A DNA stretch of 64,000 nt, taken from the NCBI GenBank assembly GCA_964034945.1, contig OZ035962.1, positions 70,462,774-70,526,773 on the forward strand. The letters run 5' to 3'. Position 1 is the stretch's first letter. Every line of letters begins with the position of its first letter. Origin of the DNA: Chrysopilus asiliformis (lineage: Eukaryota > Arthropoda > Insecta > Diptera > Rhagionidae). A program made the position numbers and the translations under genes. A model generated the notes under the pieces. That model searched no databases. It was not told where the DNA came from and worked only from the letters and a program-made list of their open reading frames with translations. Below are positions 22,675-34,302 of this stretch, in pieces.

Positions 22675-23119
22675 AATGTTTACACATATAATATCGCCTG
22701 AGAGGAATATTTCAGGGAATCAAAACGTATTCTACAAAAAAAAATTAAATATCGTTAAGTAATTTCACTAAAAAACTAAATAATAGCACTAATTTAAAAA
22801 GATTTTACTTCTTTTTAGTGCCTTGTACCTACTCCTTTTAAAATATGTTCACCAAAGACAGAGGAAAACACTCAAGGTCAGACAAAAATCCTAACAATCC
22901 TGCAAACACAATAAAGGAACTTTTCGAGTTAGGTTTTGAACCGAATGTCATATTGCTGTCTGGCAATTGCCGAATACGTGTAGATGACTCACCTACTGGA
23001 TTTTCATCTACTTGCCGACCAGTAGACAGTAATGGAAACGGGCCTATAGGGATATCTGTCAAACCAGCTGTCAGTTTGGCAGCTGTCAAAGTAATTTTTA
23101 TTCAGTATGCCATTTCCCC
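22675..23119. other. Region open on both strands, unidentified
   Basis: About 22838-23123 is open on both strands (92 plus, 83 minus codons). The plus reading includes ELGFEPNVILLSG and the minus reading TAAKLTAGLTDIPIG, neither of which I recognise. It directly precedes a transposase relic and may belong to the same dead element. Confidence 0.3.
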
Positions 23120-23287
23120 ATGAAAAGATTTACATGGCAACAACGTTTATAAATTGTCGAAATTTATTACCAAAATCAATTTTCGGTGCGCCAAAGTTAT
23201 AGAGGACTTCCTGAAGTTTATGGTGAACATATTCGTCCATTTGAACAACTTATTCGTCGAGTGACTTCAGATCAGTTCAAAATCTAA
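23120..23287 (+). pseudogene. DUF4817-type helix-turn-helix relic of a DNA transposon
   Basis: From ATG at 23120 the frame reads MKRFTWQQRL, an in-frame TAA, then IVEIYYQNQFSVRQSYRGL, PEVYGEHIRPFEQLIRRV and a terminal TAA. The pattern (aromatic-rich start, IVEIY, a Y-R helix, then R-P-x-x-x-x-I-R-R) matches the HTH repeat found at the front of mariner-like and other insect transposable-element proteins. The internal stop and abrupt end mean it is dead. The catalytic domain is not seen. Confidence 0.5.
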
Positions 23288-23639
23288 TGTCAAAAGATCA
23301 TCGTTTGCGTCGTTTGTTTGGTGAATCCGCTGAAGGCAAATCGAAAATTATCCGCTTTTATTTCGAAAAATTTTGTTCAGAAAAAAGCTCATTTTTCGTT
23401 AAATGATTCAGATAAAAATATTTTCCAGACATATGCCCGAAATCATGTTTAAATGTTAAATGGCATTAAATATTCTATAAAATAAATATCCATTAAAAAA
23501 TTTCTAAGTGCTTTTTTTTACTTTTAAATTTTTGACGTCCTTAAAAAACACCCTGTATTATAGATGCAATAAAATTTCCTACGGTGCATGAAATCAAATT
23601 TTCGGTATTTTTTACAAGAAAAAATTCGTTTTGGGAAGG

Positions 23640-24520
23640 AGAAAGAAAAACATATGTCAAACGTTATAAAAATCTACAAGGATTCTAATACACAAACCGA
23701 TACCAAGGCAAAACATTACAAAAGCACAATGTTCGAAATAAAAGGATAGTTGTATAAGGATAACTCTACTGTGCTCCCAATTTGAAATCCCAATGTTTTC
23801 GCCACCGAGATGAAAAAATATGCATGTATGCAAGTATATGCATAACAAAAAAAAACTAAAGCTCGGAAAAAAATGAATATTATAGGAAAAAGAAGCAAAC
23901 GTGAGAAAAGAAGACGTAACACGATAATGACACAAAAAATTCAAATATTTTTCCAGCCCAACTCCAAATTCAAATAAAGATAAAGAGAAACGAAGAAACA
24001 AATCTAAAACAAAAATAAATTGACTCCCCATCTTTTTTTTCTGAACAAAAATTAAATAAATAAATAAAAACATTGGAGCGCAGCGCAAGACAAGAAAAAA
24101 GAAACAATAAAAGCAGAAGAAAAAAAGTTCACATTAAAGGGGAAAGAGGTAAGAAGACTTGTAAGCTAAACGAACAAAAAATCCAGTAGTCTTTTTTATG
24201 TTTTTCTCATAGTTTTTTTTTATTCGTTTGGTACAGAGAAGATCAATAAATTTTGTACTAAAAACAAGAGTGTAATCGCATGGGGTTATCCCGCGAGAGA
24301 AAACAGAGGCTAACAAATAAAACGAAAGGAACGAAAATATGACGACGGTTTTTTTTTACAAAAAGTAGAAGTTGGTACTCGTATCCAAAAGGAAAAAAAA
24401 TATAGATGTGCAATTGAAAAGGGTGTTACCAGAGGGTAAATATATAAACTTTTATTTGTTCGAATACCATGGCATGTGTGTCGAAGTATTTTTAGTTTCA
24501 TGATTGGAGGTTAGAGGAAA
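23640..24520. other. Purine-rich plus-strand block
   Basis: A nearly continuous A/G-rich plus strand (GAAAGAAAAAC, AAAGATAAAGAGAAACG and AGAAGAAAAAAAG patches) leaves hydrophobic minus-strand frames up to 143 codons. There are no splice-bounded exons or domains. It is probably intronic or intergenic low-complexity sequence. Confidence 0.45.
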
Positions 24521-25011
24521 AGTATTGACTTATGGTTTTAACCAGGAAAAATAGATATAATATAATAGCAATAAGTTTTAAAATCGAAGAAACTCATTCA
24601 ATAACCAGCTAGAATATTAAATTTCTGCTATATTTTTTAAGTTTTAGGATAATAATTCTAATGTGATGGAAATAGTATTCAATATCCACACACCTATGCA
24701 CCGAGAGAACTCAAAAACCAAATCAGATCATGATCCCGATAAAACTTGGGTAAGGATTTGGTATGAGAATCGATCTGGGTCTCTGATTAAATCATTAAAT
24801 AAAACAGCTAATAAATATTTTAAAATCAGACACAATAAACACAGTTTAACTTTTTTTTGTTAAAAATTCAGTCACATAATGAGTTTTTTCAAATTTTTTA
24901 AATAATGAAAAATTTTGTACAAGCTAACCCATTTTGGCCTAAAAAAAATTCGTCTTCATCAGCCTACTCGTTAAGAAAAAAATCTCTGCTTCTTTCAACC
25001 TCTCATTCATT

Positions 25012-25020
25012 GTTTTCAAC
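25012..25020. repeat. Left target duplication of the 25-kb MITE
   Basis: GTTTTCAAC here matches GTTTTCAAC at 25301-25309. Confidence 0.7.
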
Positions 25021-25300
25021 CACGGCATAGAGACAACCAAGGTATGCCGTAAACTCGAATCTGACGTTTTTTTGCAACGTCACTTGTGCCGATTAGTTCG
25101 TCAAGTTCAGAAGGAATTTTGTTTTGTGGATGGTTATTTAAATTTTTGTGCGATCTAAATAAGATATTTGTAAATTAGTGGACTGATTGCATTAAATAGT
25201 GATCAATAAACATAAAAATTAATTAAAAAAACTCGGCACAAATGACGTCACACCTGACTATCAAAAGTTTACAGCATACCTTGGTTGTCTGTATGCCGTG
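25021..25300. mobile_element. 280-bp MITE with ~35-bp TIRs and 9-bp TSD
   Basis: Left TIR CACGGCATAGAGACAACCAA... (to about 25055) is inverted at about 25266-25300 with two or three differences. GTTTTCAAC flanks both sides. TIRs contain CCAAGGTATG and the interior carries GACGTCA-like sites. Both features recall the THAP element at 41864, which also starts with a CAAGG or CACGG pattern beside a duplication that can be read as 9 bp. No ORF. Confidence 0.75.
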
Positions 25301-25309
25301 GTTTTCAAC

Positions 25310-26400
25310 TATGTTATTAAGTAAAACAATGTAATTCGAAAACGCTTGGACCAATTTTCACATTTTTCGGGGCATCGATCTTTTTTGGGAAGCTCAGAAA
25401 GCTTTAATCCTCGAATTGCGATGGGATGTTCCTACACCACCTGGGAGGGAAATCATAATTTACTATTGATTGCAATTTAATAAAAATAGTGACGATTATT
25501 CAATACTTTCCTACAAAAATATACCTAAACTCCTGCAAATGTGTCGCTTTAAGCCTTTATTTTTTTCCTTAAAAAAAGGATTAATCTTTTGTGACACCTG
25601 GTTAATGCAGGTAATAATGGGACATTTATCCTTTTCATATTATTAACTTTATCAGGTAACAGAGCTTGAGAAAAAACACAAAATTGAAATGAATCATTGG
25701 CATTAGCTAAAACAGGTAAAAAATGAATTATATAAAGGATGTTTCCATAGCAGAAAATACCTGTTTGCAATGGCAACAGGTAGGTAATTTTTTATCTCAT
25801 GGAATTTTGATTGATCAATCAGACCTCGAGATTGTGGCAAAAACAATTTTCGGAAGAGAAATTTCATGGCAAATTTCACTATCGAAACTTTATGAAATTT
25901 TTCTAGACGTTTTCCAATTCAAGATGGCGGAGTTTAAATTCACTTGACAAGAAGTCGTGAAAATAACTAGTTTTTGACAAACAATACGATTGTAAAGGAT
26001 TTGGAAGGAGATTTACTCAATATTTAGGACTTTTTCTTTTCGTATGCTCTTTTTTGCTTCTTAAATTCCACGTTTTACATGGGTTGCAATAGCTGTGGCC
26101 AATTGTTTTCTTCACTGAACGAAGTTTTGTTCATAATAATTAGAAACGGCGTTCATAGAGGTGAATTCATCATATTTAAGAATTATTTCATTAATATTTG
26201 CTATGAAAGATTTCATAATCAATTTGGTCTTCTATAAAACCGTTCATGAATACTATAAACATGTATTCATAACTATAATGGATATATTAATTAAATACTG
26301 TGAACAATTTCGTAAATACTATGAATAAATTCATAAATGTTATGAATCCGATAATACAAGAAAAATTTCGTTTCACAAATATTATCAACGATTTCATAAA
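25310..26400. other. Spacer with ATTCATAA-rich right part
   Basis: No gene is supportable. The last 300 bases are rich in ATTCATAA/TTATGAAT repeats, which continue beyond the pogo-like insertion at 27020-27145. This suggests one older repeat split by that insertion. Confidence 0.4.
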
Positions 26401-26402
26401 TA

Positions 26403-27017
26403 CAGTAGAGTACGCTTAAATGCAAAAACCGTATAATCGCACATAAAATTTGTGTCTCGCATTTTTGTTGAAAAAATAAAGTTTTTTGAAAATTTATCGA
26501 AAACTACGTGCTATTAGGAAAAATGCACATAACCAAGTTTAAAAGAAATGAAATTTCTTGCATTTTTTGCTATAACGATTTTTACGCGTCTCTAATGGTT
26601 CTTGAGATATTTAAAGAAAAAAAGTTTTTCAGATATTTTTTTCGAAACTTAAAATATTGCAGAGGAAAGACATGTGCTTTTCACACCAGATATTTTAATA
26701 TGGTTTTCTATTGGACCTCCTTATAACATGAACTGTGATTTTTGTTTATTTTAATATGAATTTAGAAAGTGAATTGTTTTTTTTTGTCAGTTTATTTTTA
26801 TGTTATGATATCTAAATTCAATTCTCTGTTTTTTTTGTAAACTTTTTGTTTTCAAATGTTTCCAGGATTATTAAACTTCAGGTAAAAACATGTTCATTTT
26901 TGACAGGCACAAGTGCACATTAATGTGCATTTATCCGTGCAACACATAAATGACTAATACGGATAAATTTAAGTAAATTGTGACAAAAATTGTTGTGCAT
27001 TTAAGCGTGTTCTACTG
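26403..27017. mobile_element. pogo/Tc1-mariner-like element
   Basis: The left end CAGTAGAGTACGCTTAAATG and its inverse near 26998-27017 (CATTTAAGCGTGTTCTACTG) are flanked by TA on both sides. This is the CAGTAGA-type terminus of pogo/Tigger relatives. The interior (26480-26720) resembles the 18360-18540 repeat and has no transposase. The right part reappears inverted at 27935-28385. Confidence 0.7.
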
Positions 27018-27019
27018 TA

Positions 27020-27934
27020 CAAGTACTAGGCACAAATTCATAAATTTTGATTTTCAATCAAATGAATAAGTTCAGTGATTGAAAAATTCAAACTTTTTCA
27101 CAGTCTTTATGAACAAATTCATAATTATTCATAGAGAAGTCTTTAACTCAATTATTTTATATAAAAACATATATTGTATGAAAAATCCGAAAATTCATTT
27201 TCTGACTTAGGCAACCCCAAGAAAAGATAGACACCAAAAAGGAAACAAATCGAATGAACGAAAAAAGAGAAAGATGACATTCCGTGTAATAAAAAAAAAG
27301 TCATAACACTTTTTATATACATTTCTTGCCGTAATGTTACGAGACTACCGAGATCGATGTTTGCGTGGCAACACCACCAATAAAATACCACCAAGAAGTG
27401 TAGATTTTGTTTCCATGTGAGAGAAGATTCAATGAAAAGAGAAACTCAGTTTATTTCTTATTGCCAGCAGATTGGAGAGAGATAGCCTTAAACTAGAATT
27501 TTTTTAGAAAAGCACACAGTTCCCACACACTGGATGAATCTGGACCTCAAATGGAATTTTTTGTAAGTTTAAAGCCCTCTGCCGATATTCCTTCGAATTT
27601 TCGGTTAGTCGCACGTTTCTTTTCAAATAGGCACCATACCCTTGGTAGACATGTGTATGTGAGCCGAGATTCTCACTTATCTTATGATTTATATATTATA
27701 AAGCCGGTATAAACAATAATTTTTATATCTTCTATACATAAATAAAAACATGCGCGCGAGGTAGTATCGCAGTATCATACAAACATTTAAATTACTACGG
27801 TATACTCGTTTCAATCTGCCAGTCAGAAGAAAAACTTGAAGAAAACTGCGTTTTCGAAGGGTGACACAAGAACTTTACTTTTGCATCCTTATTACATTGA
27901 AAACCCCAACTTTTTAAAAATTCTATTAAACAGG
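27020..27934. other. Spacer
   Basis: The stretch continues the ATTCATAA-rich repeat to about 27145, then unremarkable AT-rich sequence. No supportable exon. Confidence 0.4.
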
Positions 27935-28385
27935 TGGGTTACACAACTTAATTGCACAACGATTTTTGTTGCAATATACTTGCATTTATCCGCGTTATGC
28001 ATTTATGCGTTGCTCGGATAAATACACATTAACCCATTAATGCACATGAGAAATTCACTGAATATTTTTAACACAAAAACCAATTTATTCTTATAAAATA
28101 AACGAAATAAAGCGAAAATTCTGAAAAAAAATTTTGTACATAAATCTCTGGTAATTTTTTTTCAGGCAAACCTAAAGTGATCTGTTTGTAAATGCAAATT
28201 CAGATCAGTTTGGTTTTGCCTGAAAATCGACTTAAGCTATTTTAACTTATTATCACAGATATATCCGGTGTACTCATTTGAGTACAGCGGGCGTTAATTG
28301 GTTAATGTACACTTATGCTTGTCACAGATGAACATGTTTTTACCCGAAGTTTAATAATCCTGCAAACATTTGAATACAAAATTTT
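27935..28385 (-). repeat. Inverted partial copy of the 26403-27017 element, split by a piggyBac-like MITE
   Basis: The reverse complement matches about 26868-26990 of the pogo-like element (GGATTATTAAACTTC, AAAAACATGTTCAT, GGATAAAT). The match is interrupted at 28033-28301 by a TTAA-flanked insertion. Confidence 0.6.
28033..28301. mobile_element. piggyBac-like MITE with TTAA duplication and strong hairpin
   Basis: Ends CCCATTAATGC and GCGTTAATTGG are imperfect inverted repeats, with TTAA immediately outside each (28029-28032, 28302-28305). The centre forms a long hairpin from TTTTCAGGCAAA to TTTTGCCTGAAAA with inverted GATCTG/CAGATC. TTAA targets are the hallmark of piggyBac. A truncated inverted relative is at 17480-17697. 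Confidence 0.7.
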
Positions 28386-28479
28386 TACAAAAAACATAAG
28401 AAAAACCAGGAGGCAATCGTTAAGTACTGTATATGAGGACAAACCGAATTTCGATCTTAAACAATCCATTTGTTTAGAG

Positions 28480-28810
28480 GCGGGAGGAAGGAATACTCCG
28501 ATGCGATTTTGGTCCATAGAAGAGTAATGTAAAATCATATTCTAAACACATTCTATCTTCATAACTTTTTCGATACGGCTCATGGTTTTCGATAAAATTG
28601 CAAAAAAACTATGTCATTTTAGTTGGAAGAGGGCCAAGGAGTGTTCCTATTTTATCCGTTTACGAACTCGATTTCCCATTTTACGAAAAAACGATCGTGC
28701 CGAATTTCAAGTTTCTAGCCCAATTCGTTCACAAGTTATCGTTGTTCACGGCCAGACAGACGGACATGCAAAAAACAAGTGGACTCATCGTTCTAAACAC
28801 GCTGGTCTAA
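28480..28810 (-). repeat. R3 repeat, minus copy
   Basis: Ends at a CAGACAGACGGACATGC tract near 28753 and carries GAATTTCAAGTTTCTAGCCC and CGATACGGCTCATGG. Its mirror copy begins at about 29350, so the pair forms an inverted arrangement about 0.5 kb apart. Confidence 0.5.
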
Positions 28811-29349
28811 TTCATTTGATTGGATTTGATGCATCAGTCCCTGGGGGAGATTTATTAGGTGTTAATTAAGTAATTGTATGATTGCTTAGGGTGATCAGAC
28901 TTTGACAGCGAAACAGTGGGTTTTATAGTAAAAAAAAATTATTTTTTTTACACAAAAAAGTGATATTATTGATATAATTAATAAAAAAAATCGAAAAATT
29001 TACATATTGTGTTTTCCGATAACCCATGGAAAACACAATTAGGGTATTCACAAAAGGTATTAAAATAGCTGTTATGGTCATAAAATATTATTATTTGTAT
29101 AGTATTTTTACGGTAGTATTTTTAGCTATTTTACCACAATTTATTATGGTATTAACCGCTTGGTGTAAAATATTAAATTTGGATAAATATTTTAAATACG
29201 TAAAAATGAACCTAGCAATCTGCTCATTTTTGAGCGGCTCAGTTAATTGTTGGTTTGTACGAAAATTGAATATAACTAGTGTTTAAGTAATTAAAATCTT
29301 TTGTGCTTAGTGTTTTTAGTGATTTAATGATGTTTTTCCGAGATTACAG
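28811..29349. other. Spacer between inverted R3 copies
   Basis: Contains TTAGGGTATTCACAAAAGG near 29038, which resembles the hAT-like terminus at 22183, but no partner end is visible. Confidence 0.4.
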
Positions 29350-29830
29350 CCATTTCCTCACCAGGGTGTTGAGGATGACAAAAGATTTTGATTTCCGTAT
29401 GTCTGTTCGTCTGTCTGTCTGTCTATCCGTCTGTCTGTTCGTGAACACCATAACTGTCGAAAGAATTGAACTAGACTTGAAATTTCTTGAACGGGCAAAA
29501 TTGGATAATTCCTTTTCCTCTCCCCCATACAAACGAAACACTCTTTCGCAATTTTCTCAAAACCGGTGAATCATATTGAAAAATTTATAGAGGTAAAATG
29601 TGCTTAGAATAGGATTTTACATAACTCAACCATACACCAAAACCCTATCGCACCACTGCTTCTCTCTTCTCGCATACAAATGGAATACCTTTTTCCTGTT
29701 TTCTCGAAAACTGTGCATGGTATCAAAAAATTTATAAAGATGAAATGTGTTTAAAATATGGTTTTACACAATCGTTTTATACATAAAAATCCAATTGGAC
29801 CACTCCTTTCCGCTTCTTCTATACAAATAG
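29350..29830 (+). repeat. R3 repeat, plus copy with GTCT microsatellite
   Basis: ACCAGGGTGTTGAGGATGAC is followed by a GTCT/GTCC tract at 29400-29445, then GAATTGAACTAGACTTGAAA and three serial units around GAATCATATTGAAAAATTTA. Same landmark order as 43735 and 63851. Confidence 0.55.
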
Positions 29831-30097
29831 ATTTTTTTAAATAAACATTTTGTCTGTCACCATATAGAGTATTTGACGGTTGGCCCATGGCAATTGTAGC
29901 TTTTCTCATGTCTCAAATTAAAAAAAAATAATTACATGAAACGCATCCTCCTTTTTACTATAGGAATCGTATAAGAAAAAAAAAGAGTTCTCTAAATAAA
30001 TTATGTATGATTTTCAGTGTTTAAAAAAATCTTTCAGGAAATACCTAACAACATCACCTTTCGTCAAATTTATTATTTAAAGTTTTTAGATATTGTA

Positions 30098-30209
30098 CAA
30101 TGGAATCTTGTACGTAACCTCTACGTAACGAAACCTCCATATAACGAAATCCTTTTTATAACGAGATTTTTCGTTCCCCTAGTGATTTCGTAATATGGAG
30201 GTTCCACTG
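30098..30209. mobile_element. 112-bp pogo/mariner-type MITE
   Basis: Left end CAATGGAATCTTGTACGTAA and right end GGAGGTTCCACTG are inverted relatives of the CAGTGGAACCTCC terminus. TA lies outside both ends. Nearly all of it folds back on itself through TAACGAAA/TTTCGTTA motifs. Confidence 0.6.
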
Positions 30210-31035
30210 TATATCTCCCAAGAGATTAATCATTTATTATGATCACACGTTGATCAACAAAGATGATTTTTCTGCTCGGAACAACTTGTTTGACATTTAT
30301 TACTGGAAGTAGAAGTTTTTTACTTAAGGTAGTTATTATCCTCACTTTCCTTAAACACCAAAAAGGTATAACAACAGTTTAATCAAATAAAGAGACAGTC
30401 AAGTAAAAGTCTTCTTAAAACAATTGTAATGTAAGATTTAGAAGAGCTACGCATTCCATTCCGTTTCCAATTTATAAAATTCCTTTAAATTCTATAACAA
30501 ACGGTGCGATGCTCACTTCTTACTTATTTCTGATTAACAGAAAGAATTTTAACCCGTTCCGTTTCGCTTGAGCACCATAGCCAACGGAAACTCAATCAAA
30601 TGTCATAAGTATTGGCCAGAATTTCGAAAATATTGGTTCGATTTAACAGATGTATTTCAATGTTTGAAATGTGGGGGTGAAACATGCGATTGATGGCTTA
30701 TTTGTGGTTTACATTTAATCTTTGATAGAATGTGTTGCATATTTGTGCGTTCTATTGATCTACACATGTCTAATGACTGGGACAATAAAAGCTTTTTTTA
30801 GAAACGTGTACCATCTAAAATACTAGTGAAAAGATTTTGAGGTTTTCTACTATAATATTGAAATTTATGATCCAAAATAGAAAAAAATAGAAATTTGTTA
30901 TATTTGTTCAAAAATGTACGTATGTATATAAAATTGACAAAATCAAGATAACAAAAACCACTGATTTACAAAACAGAATTAGAACAGAACCGAAAATTTA
31001 TACAAAACGTACAATAAAACCTTATTGAAACTTAC
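30210..31035 (-). other. Probable intron downstream of the Gly/Pro-rich exon
   Basis: Lies directly 3' of the minus-strand donor at 31035. No further exon is visible in this piece. Confidence 0.4.
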
Positions 31036-31729
31036 CCTTGATCCATTCGATCGACAGGTTGTGGTCCGCCCATCATATGGCCGGGACCCATAGGGCCCAT
31101 TGGATGTCCGGGTCCGTGACCGAACGGAGAACCGGGAGGCATACCGAATTGCGGTCCGCCAAAGCCGCCTGGACCCCCGGGTGAGGCGAAATGCGGTCCG
31201 CCACCGAAAGCTGGACCAGAACTACCCGGTCGCCCGAATTGCGGACCCCCAGATGGCGATCCGAAGGGTCCACCCGGTCCGGGCCCGGGTCCGTTGTATG
31301 GCGGCCCGGCGGAATTTGGCGGCGGCGGGAAACCAGCTCCACTAACGTTCTGCGGCGGCCCTGGGCCAGGTGTCGACGAACCGGAGGGGGCGGGTGATGC
31401 TGTATATTGTGGAGTGTTGGATCCGGGAGGTGGCCCCTGATAGCCACCAACTGATTGATTACCGCTAGCTGGTGATCCCTGCCCAGTTTGTGGAAAAACT
31501 GAGACTGGTCCTCCGAAAGAGTTAGGACCCGTGGGCGTGAACCCTCCGCTACCACCCCCGCCGCTGCCAGCCCCACCAGGCCCATTGCCCGGCCCACTAC
31601 CGCCTCCACCCCCCACGGATTGATTATCTGGACCGCCTGTCTGACCACCTTTCCACCCGGCCCCTGTGTCCTCCAGCGTAGACGGTAGACTCAATGGCGG
31701 TCCGGGCGCCACACCTCGTCTACTTAAAC
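31036..31729 (-). CDS. Internal exon encoding a Gly/Pro/Ser-rich, low-complexity protein segment
   Basis: This 694-nt minus exon is open throughout and far richer in GC than its surroundings. The acceptor is TTTTTTTATATTTTCAG before 31729 and the donor is GG/GTAAGT at 31035. Frame enters after one codon base and leaves after two. The translation starts GLSRRGVAPGPPLSLPS, then EDTGAGWKGGQ, then about 190 residues of Gly, Pro, Ser, Asn and Gln runs ending in MGPMGPGHMMGG and VDRMDQ. Such disordered segments are typical of nuclear transcription or chromatin cofactors. The RRG...WK start followed by a Met-Gly-Pro tail loosely recalls the N-terminus of insect Chip/LIM-domain-binding proteins, but I cannot confirm that. 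Neighbouring exons lie outside the recognisable sequence. Confidence 0.8.
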
Positions 31730-32031
31730 CTGAAAATATAAAAAAAACATAATTATTTTTCAAGCAGTTGAAATTTAAAAACTACGGATTTAAAAAAATT
31801 TTAACAACTGAATTTTTTTATTCTTACAAAATAAACAGTTCGGACCGACGATCAGAAAACATAAGATTTTTGAAATGTATTTTTAAAAGCCGATCAACGA
31901 CCACTTTTTGGAACTTTTTACCCTTTAACACGAAGTAAAAACTTAATGAAGTACAAGCTTTAATTTTGCTGGGGTCTCGTCCTTAAATTTTTTTAGGAAG
32001 TCGTTAGTATTTTAATTTCATTAATAAATTA

Positions 32032-32690
32032 TAGCCCTATTATGGAAGTCGCGCGACTCGTCGTACTGCGGCAAATCTGCCACTGCGGACGGTTTTGGTA
32101 TTATGGTAGTCCGCAAGACCTGTTTTTCAAGCTATTTCAAGTCCGCATCTATTTGGCTGCGGACTCACCTTTTCCACTGACATTTCGAGGTTAGGACAAA
32201 CAAAATACTGTGTAAGTAAACGATTTTTTCTTTTTTATAAATTTATAATTAACATGTTTTTTTTTATATATAGATAAGGCAATGAAGCAAACGACTCAAA
32301 CACAGTTCAAAACTCTGATCGAGGAAATGGAGAAGGTCCCTGAGATCGCCAATGGGTTCCCGACAGGGAAAACAAAACAGGAGGTGAACGATTTCTGGGA
32401 GCATCTCTAATTGATTTTCTTATACTTTCCATATCAGTGTTGTTATTATCATTAAAGGAAAAACGTGCTACACTTGGAAACATTGCTATATTTTTGAAAA
32501 ATAAATAAAATCTTTGACGACTGAAACGAATCTTTCTCACGTTTAACAGTTCAACGCGAACCAACGCATATGATCGCAGCGAGTCTAGTCCGCAAACGGC
32601 ATGTGGACTTACGTAATACCAAATCACTGCGGAACGGACTTGACAGTCGCTGCGGACTGACGAGTCCGCACGACTTACATAATAGGGCTA
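32032..32690 (+). mobile_element. PIF/Harbinger-type element with TTA duplication
   Basis: Left TIR TAGCCCTATTATGGAAGTCG is inverted at the right end (CGACTTACATAATAGGGCTA), with GACTCGTC continuing in both. TTA flanks both sides (32029-32031, 32691-32693). The interior has repeated TCCGCA/TGCGGA motifs near both ends and a short Myb/SANT-like exon. Harbinger elements normally encode a Myb-like partner protein, so the content fits. Confidence 0.75.
32282..32410 (+). pseudogene. Myb/SANT-like DNA-binding domain fragment
   Basis: The 42 codons read MKQTTQTQFKTLIEEMEKVP, EIANGFPTG, KTKQEVNDFWEHL and then TAA. The Q-F-x-x-L-(I/V)-E-x-M-E-x-x-P-E-(I/L)-A opening and W-E-x-L are the signature of Myb/SANT-like proteins carried by Harbinger transposons and of related insect domains. 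The stop falls inside the domain, before the usual second half, so the copy is broken. Confidence 0.6.
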
Positions 32691-33124
32691 TTAGTTTTAT
32701 AAAAATATGTCGTTGCGCATTACCTTAAAACGTTTGGCGACCGACCGGTTAAGAAACCGTGTACTAGAGTATCAACTGTTACAAATTTCTTAAAAACCCC
32801 TAAATTTAAAAAATGTTGCAATTTCCTAGTTCGTCTTATGGAAAAATGCATATTTTTCACTTTTGTGCAGTTTTGTGCAGACGCATACCCGTCGTTGCCG
32901 GGTTTATTTGCATAAGTCATTTTGCACAGCTTAAATACTTTCGGGTAAAAAACGTTATCGCTTCAGAACTATTTGTTTCCAATTATAAAATTCTAACACG
33001 AGGTTCGTGCTCAGCGACTCCGAAAACATCCGAATGACATTCTCAGCCTGCAAAAGTCAATCTTTGGGAAAACTTAATGCTTAAGCCTACTAACATAGCA
33101 AAAGTTAATGCTTGAAAACACTAA

Positions 33125-33548
33125 AGCCCAATCAGAATGCAGCAGCGCTTTCGGGGCAGCGGGCAGCAAAAGTTTCCCATTGGCTAAGAGCAAAATTATG
33201 ACGTACTAAAAGCAGCAAAAATTCTCGCTGCGTTTTTAGCGCTATTTCTATTTTTACTGACGCTGCCCAAGCAGTAAATTTTCCATATACTTCGAATATA
33301 CGCTATACGCCGTCAGAACGCTACTGCCTTCATTAATTTTATCTAAATCATCAATTACTGTAGACATTTTATAAACGAATAGATAAATTGACAAAATTTC
33401 ACGAGAAAATCAAACAAATGAGAACTGTCAAACTGATTTTACTCCGGATTCGTGCTGCTCCATTCCGTGATGGAAGTCAGCAAAACCAATTTTACTGCCA
33501 AGGCAGTTTTGCTGCCGCATCGAATGCTGCTTCATTCTGATATGCGCT
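33125..33548. mobile_element. Harbinger-like MITE with TAA duplication
   Basis: Ends AGCCCAATCAGAATGCAGCA and TGCTGCTTCATTCTGATATG-CGCT are imperfect inverted repeats. TAA is found outside each end (33122-33124, 33549-33551). GCAGC/GCTGC motifs recur near both ends. No ORF. Confidence 0.65.
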
Positions 33549-33571
33549 TAACTCCCCAGTTTAGCCCTTTA

Positions 33572-34299
33572 AGCAGGGTTTAGACGAAGCGAGTAACTCG
33601 CTGCAAGTAGACGTAAATACACGCGACTTGAGCTAGTGTGCGACGCTCGCATATGTGTGAGAATACTCGCTTCTCTCTCAAAAATAATAGAAAGCCATTC
33701 TATTTTTCTAGCAAGTAAAAACCAATACAACAACATGGACCCGTGTACAAATGAGGTGGTTTTATGTGTATGTGTTTTAATTCATTTCGTTTGCTGTTTT
33801 CGCCGGGGAAAGTTGTCATTTTTTGTGAGGTTAGTCAAACAAACTTTTCCGAATTCATTCTCAGATGATTTTTGTAAGCTGCAGCGTCTTCTTTCCTGAG
33901 TTCCGATATAAGAGTCGCTGAAGCGCCTAGGGTTTCCCGTCTGGCGATCCACTTACGTACCCAAATACGTTTTTTCTTTTCCACACTTTTTAGTTTAATA
34001 GCGTTCAACAGCAGAATATATGCACTTAGAATTTTCTTTATTTTCCTGTTTTTAGCTGAACGCATTTTTAATTGTCTTTAAAATCGCGTTGTATATTTTT
34101 TTTTGTCTATATTAACGAAACACCTAATACACTTCTTCACAGTAAACCAAACAAAGATATCTTTGCTCAGAAAATTTTAGGTTATGTTTTCCTTCGGCTG
34201 TCATTCTACTTGCAACGATTTACTCGCATCGTGTAAACGAAGCAAACTACTTGCCTCTCTTTACTCGCAGCGAGTTACTCGCTGTGTATAAACCCTGCT
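33572..34299 (-). mobile_element. PIF/Harbinger element with transposase fragment
   Basis: Left end AGCAGGGTTTAGACGAAGCG and its inverse at 34299 share about 36 aligned bases, including GCGAGTAACTCGCTGC. TTA occurs outside both (33569-33571, 34300-34302). The minus strand encodes a Harbinger transposase N-terminal segment, confirming the superfamily. It is too short to be autonomous. Confidence 0.85.
33835..34065 (-). pseudogene. PIF/Harbinger transposase, N-terminal fragment
   Basis: The 76-codon frame opens MRSAKNRKIKK and contains RIWVRKWIARRETLGASATL, ISELRKEDAAAYKNHLRM and NSEKFV before the stop. The W-V-R-x-W-I-x-R-R-x-x-x-G, L-x-x-E-L-R-x-E-D and Y-x-N-x-L-R-M sequence is the characteristic N-terminal region of insect Harbinger (DDE nuclease) transposases. 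The catalytic DDE part is absent. Confidence 0.8.
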
Positions 34300-34302
34300 T
34301 TA

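Noticed and set aside
23657..24088. 143-codon minus-strand open frame
   Set aside because: Same compositional artefact. The Phe/Leu/Ser-rich translation mirrors an A/G-rich strand.
29400..29445. GTCT-type repeats considered as a CRISPR-like or regulatory array
   Set aside because: Simple tetranucleotide microsatellite without spacers, part of dispersed family R3.
31073..31648. Alternative long frames in the Gly/Pro-rich exon (191 codons minus, 81 plus)
   Set aside because: The splice phase and compositional logic fit only the 31036-31729 frame. The others are GC-rich shadows.
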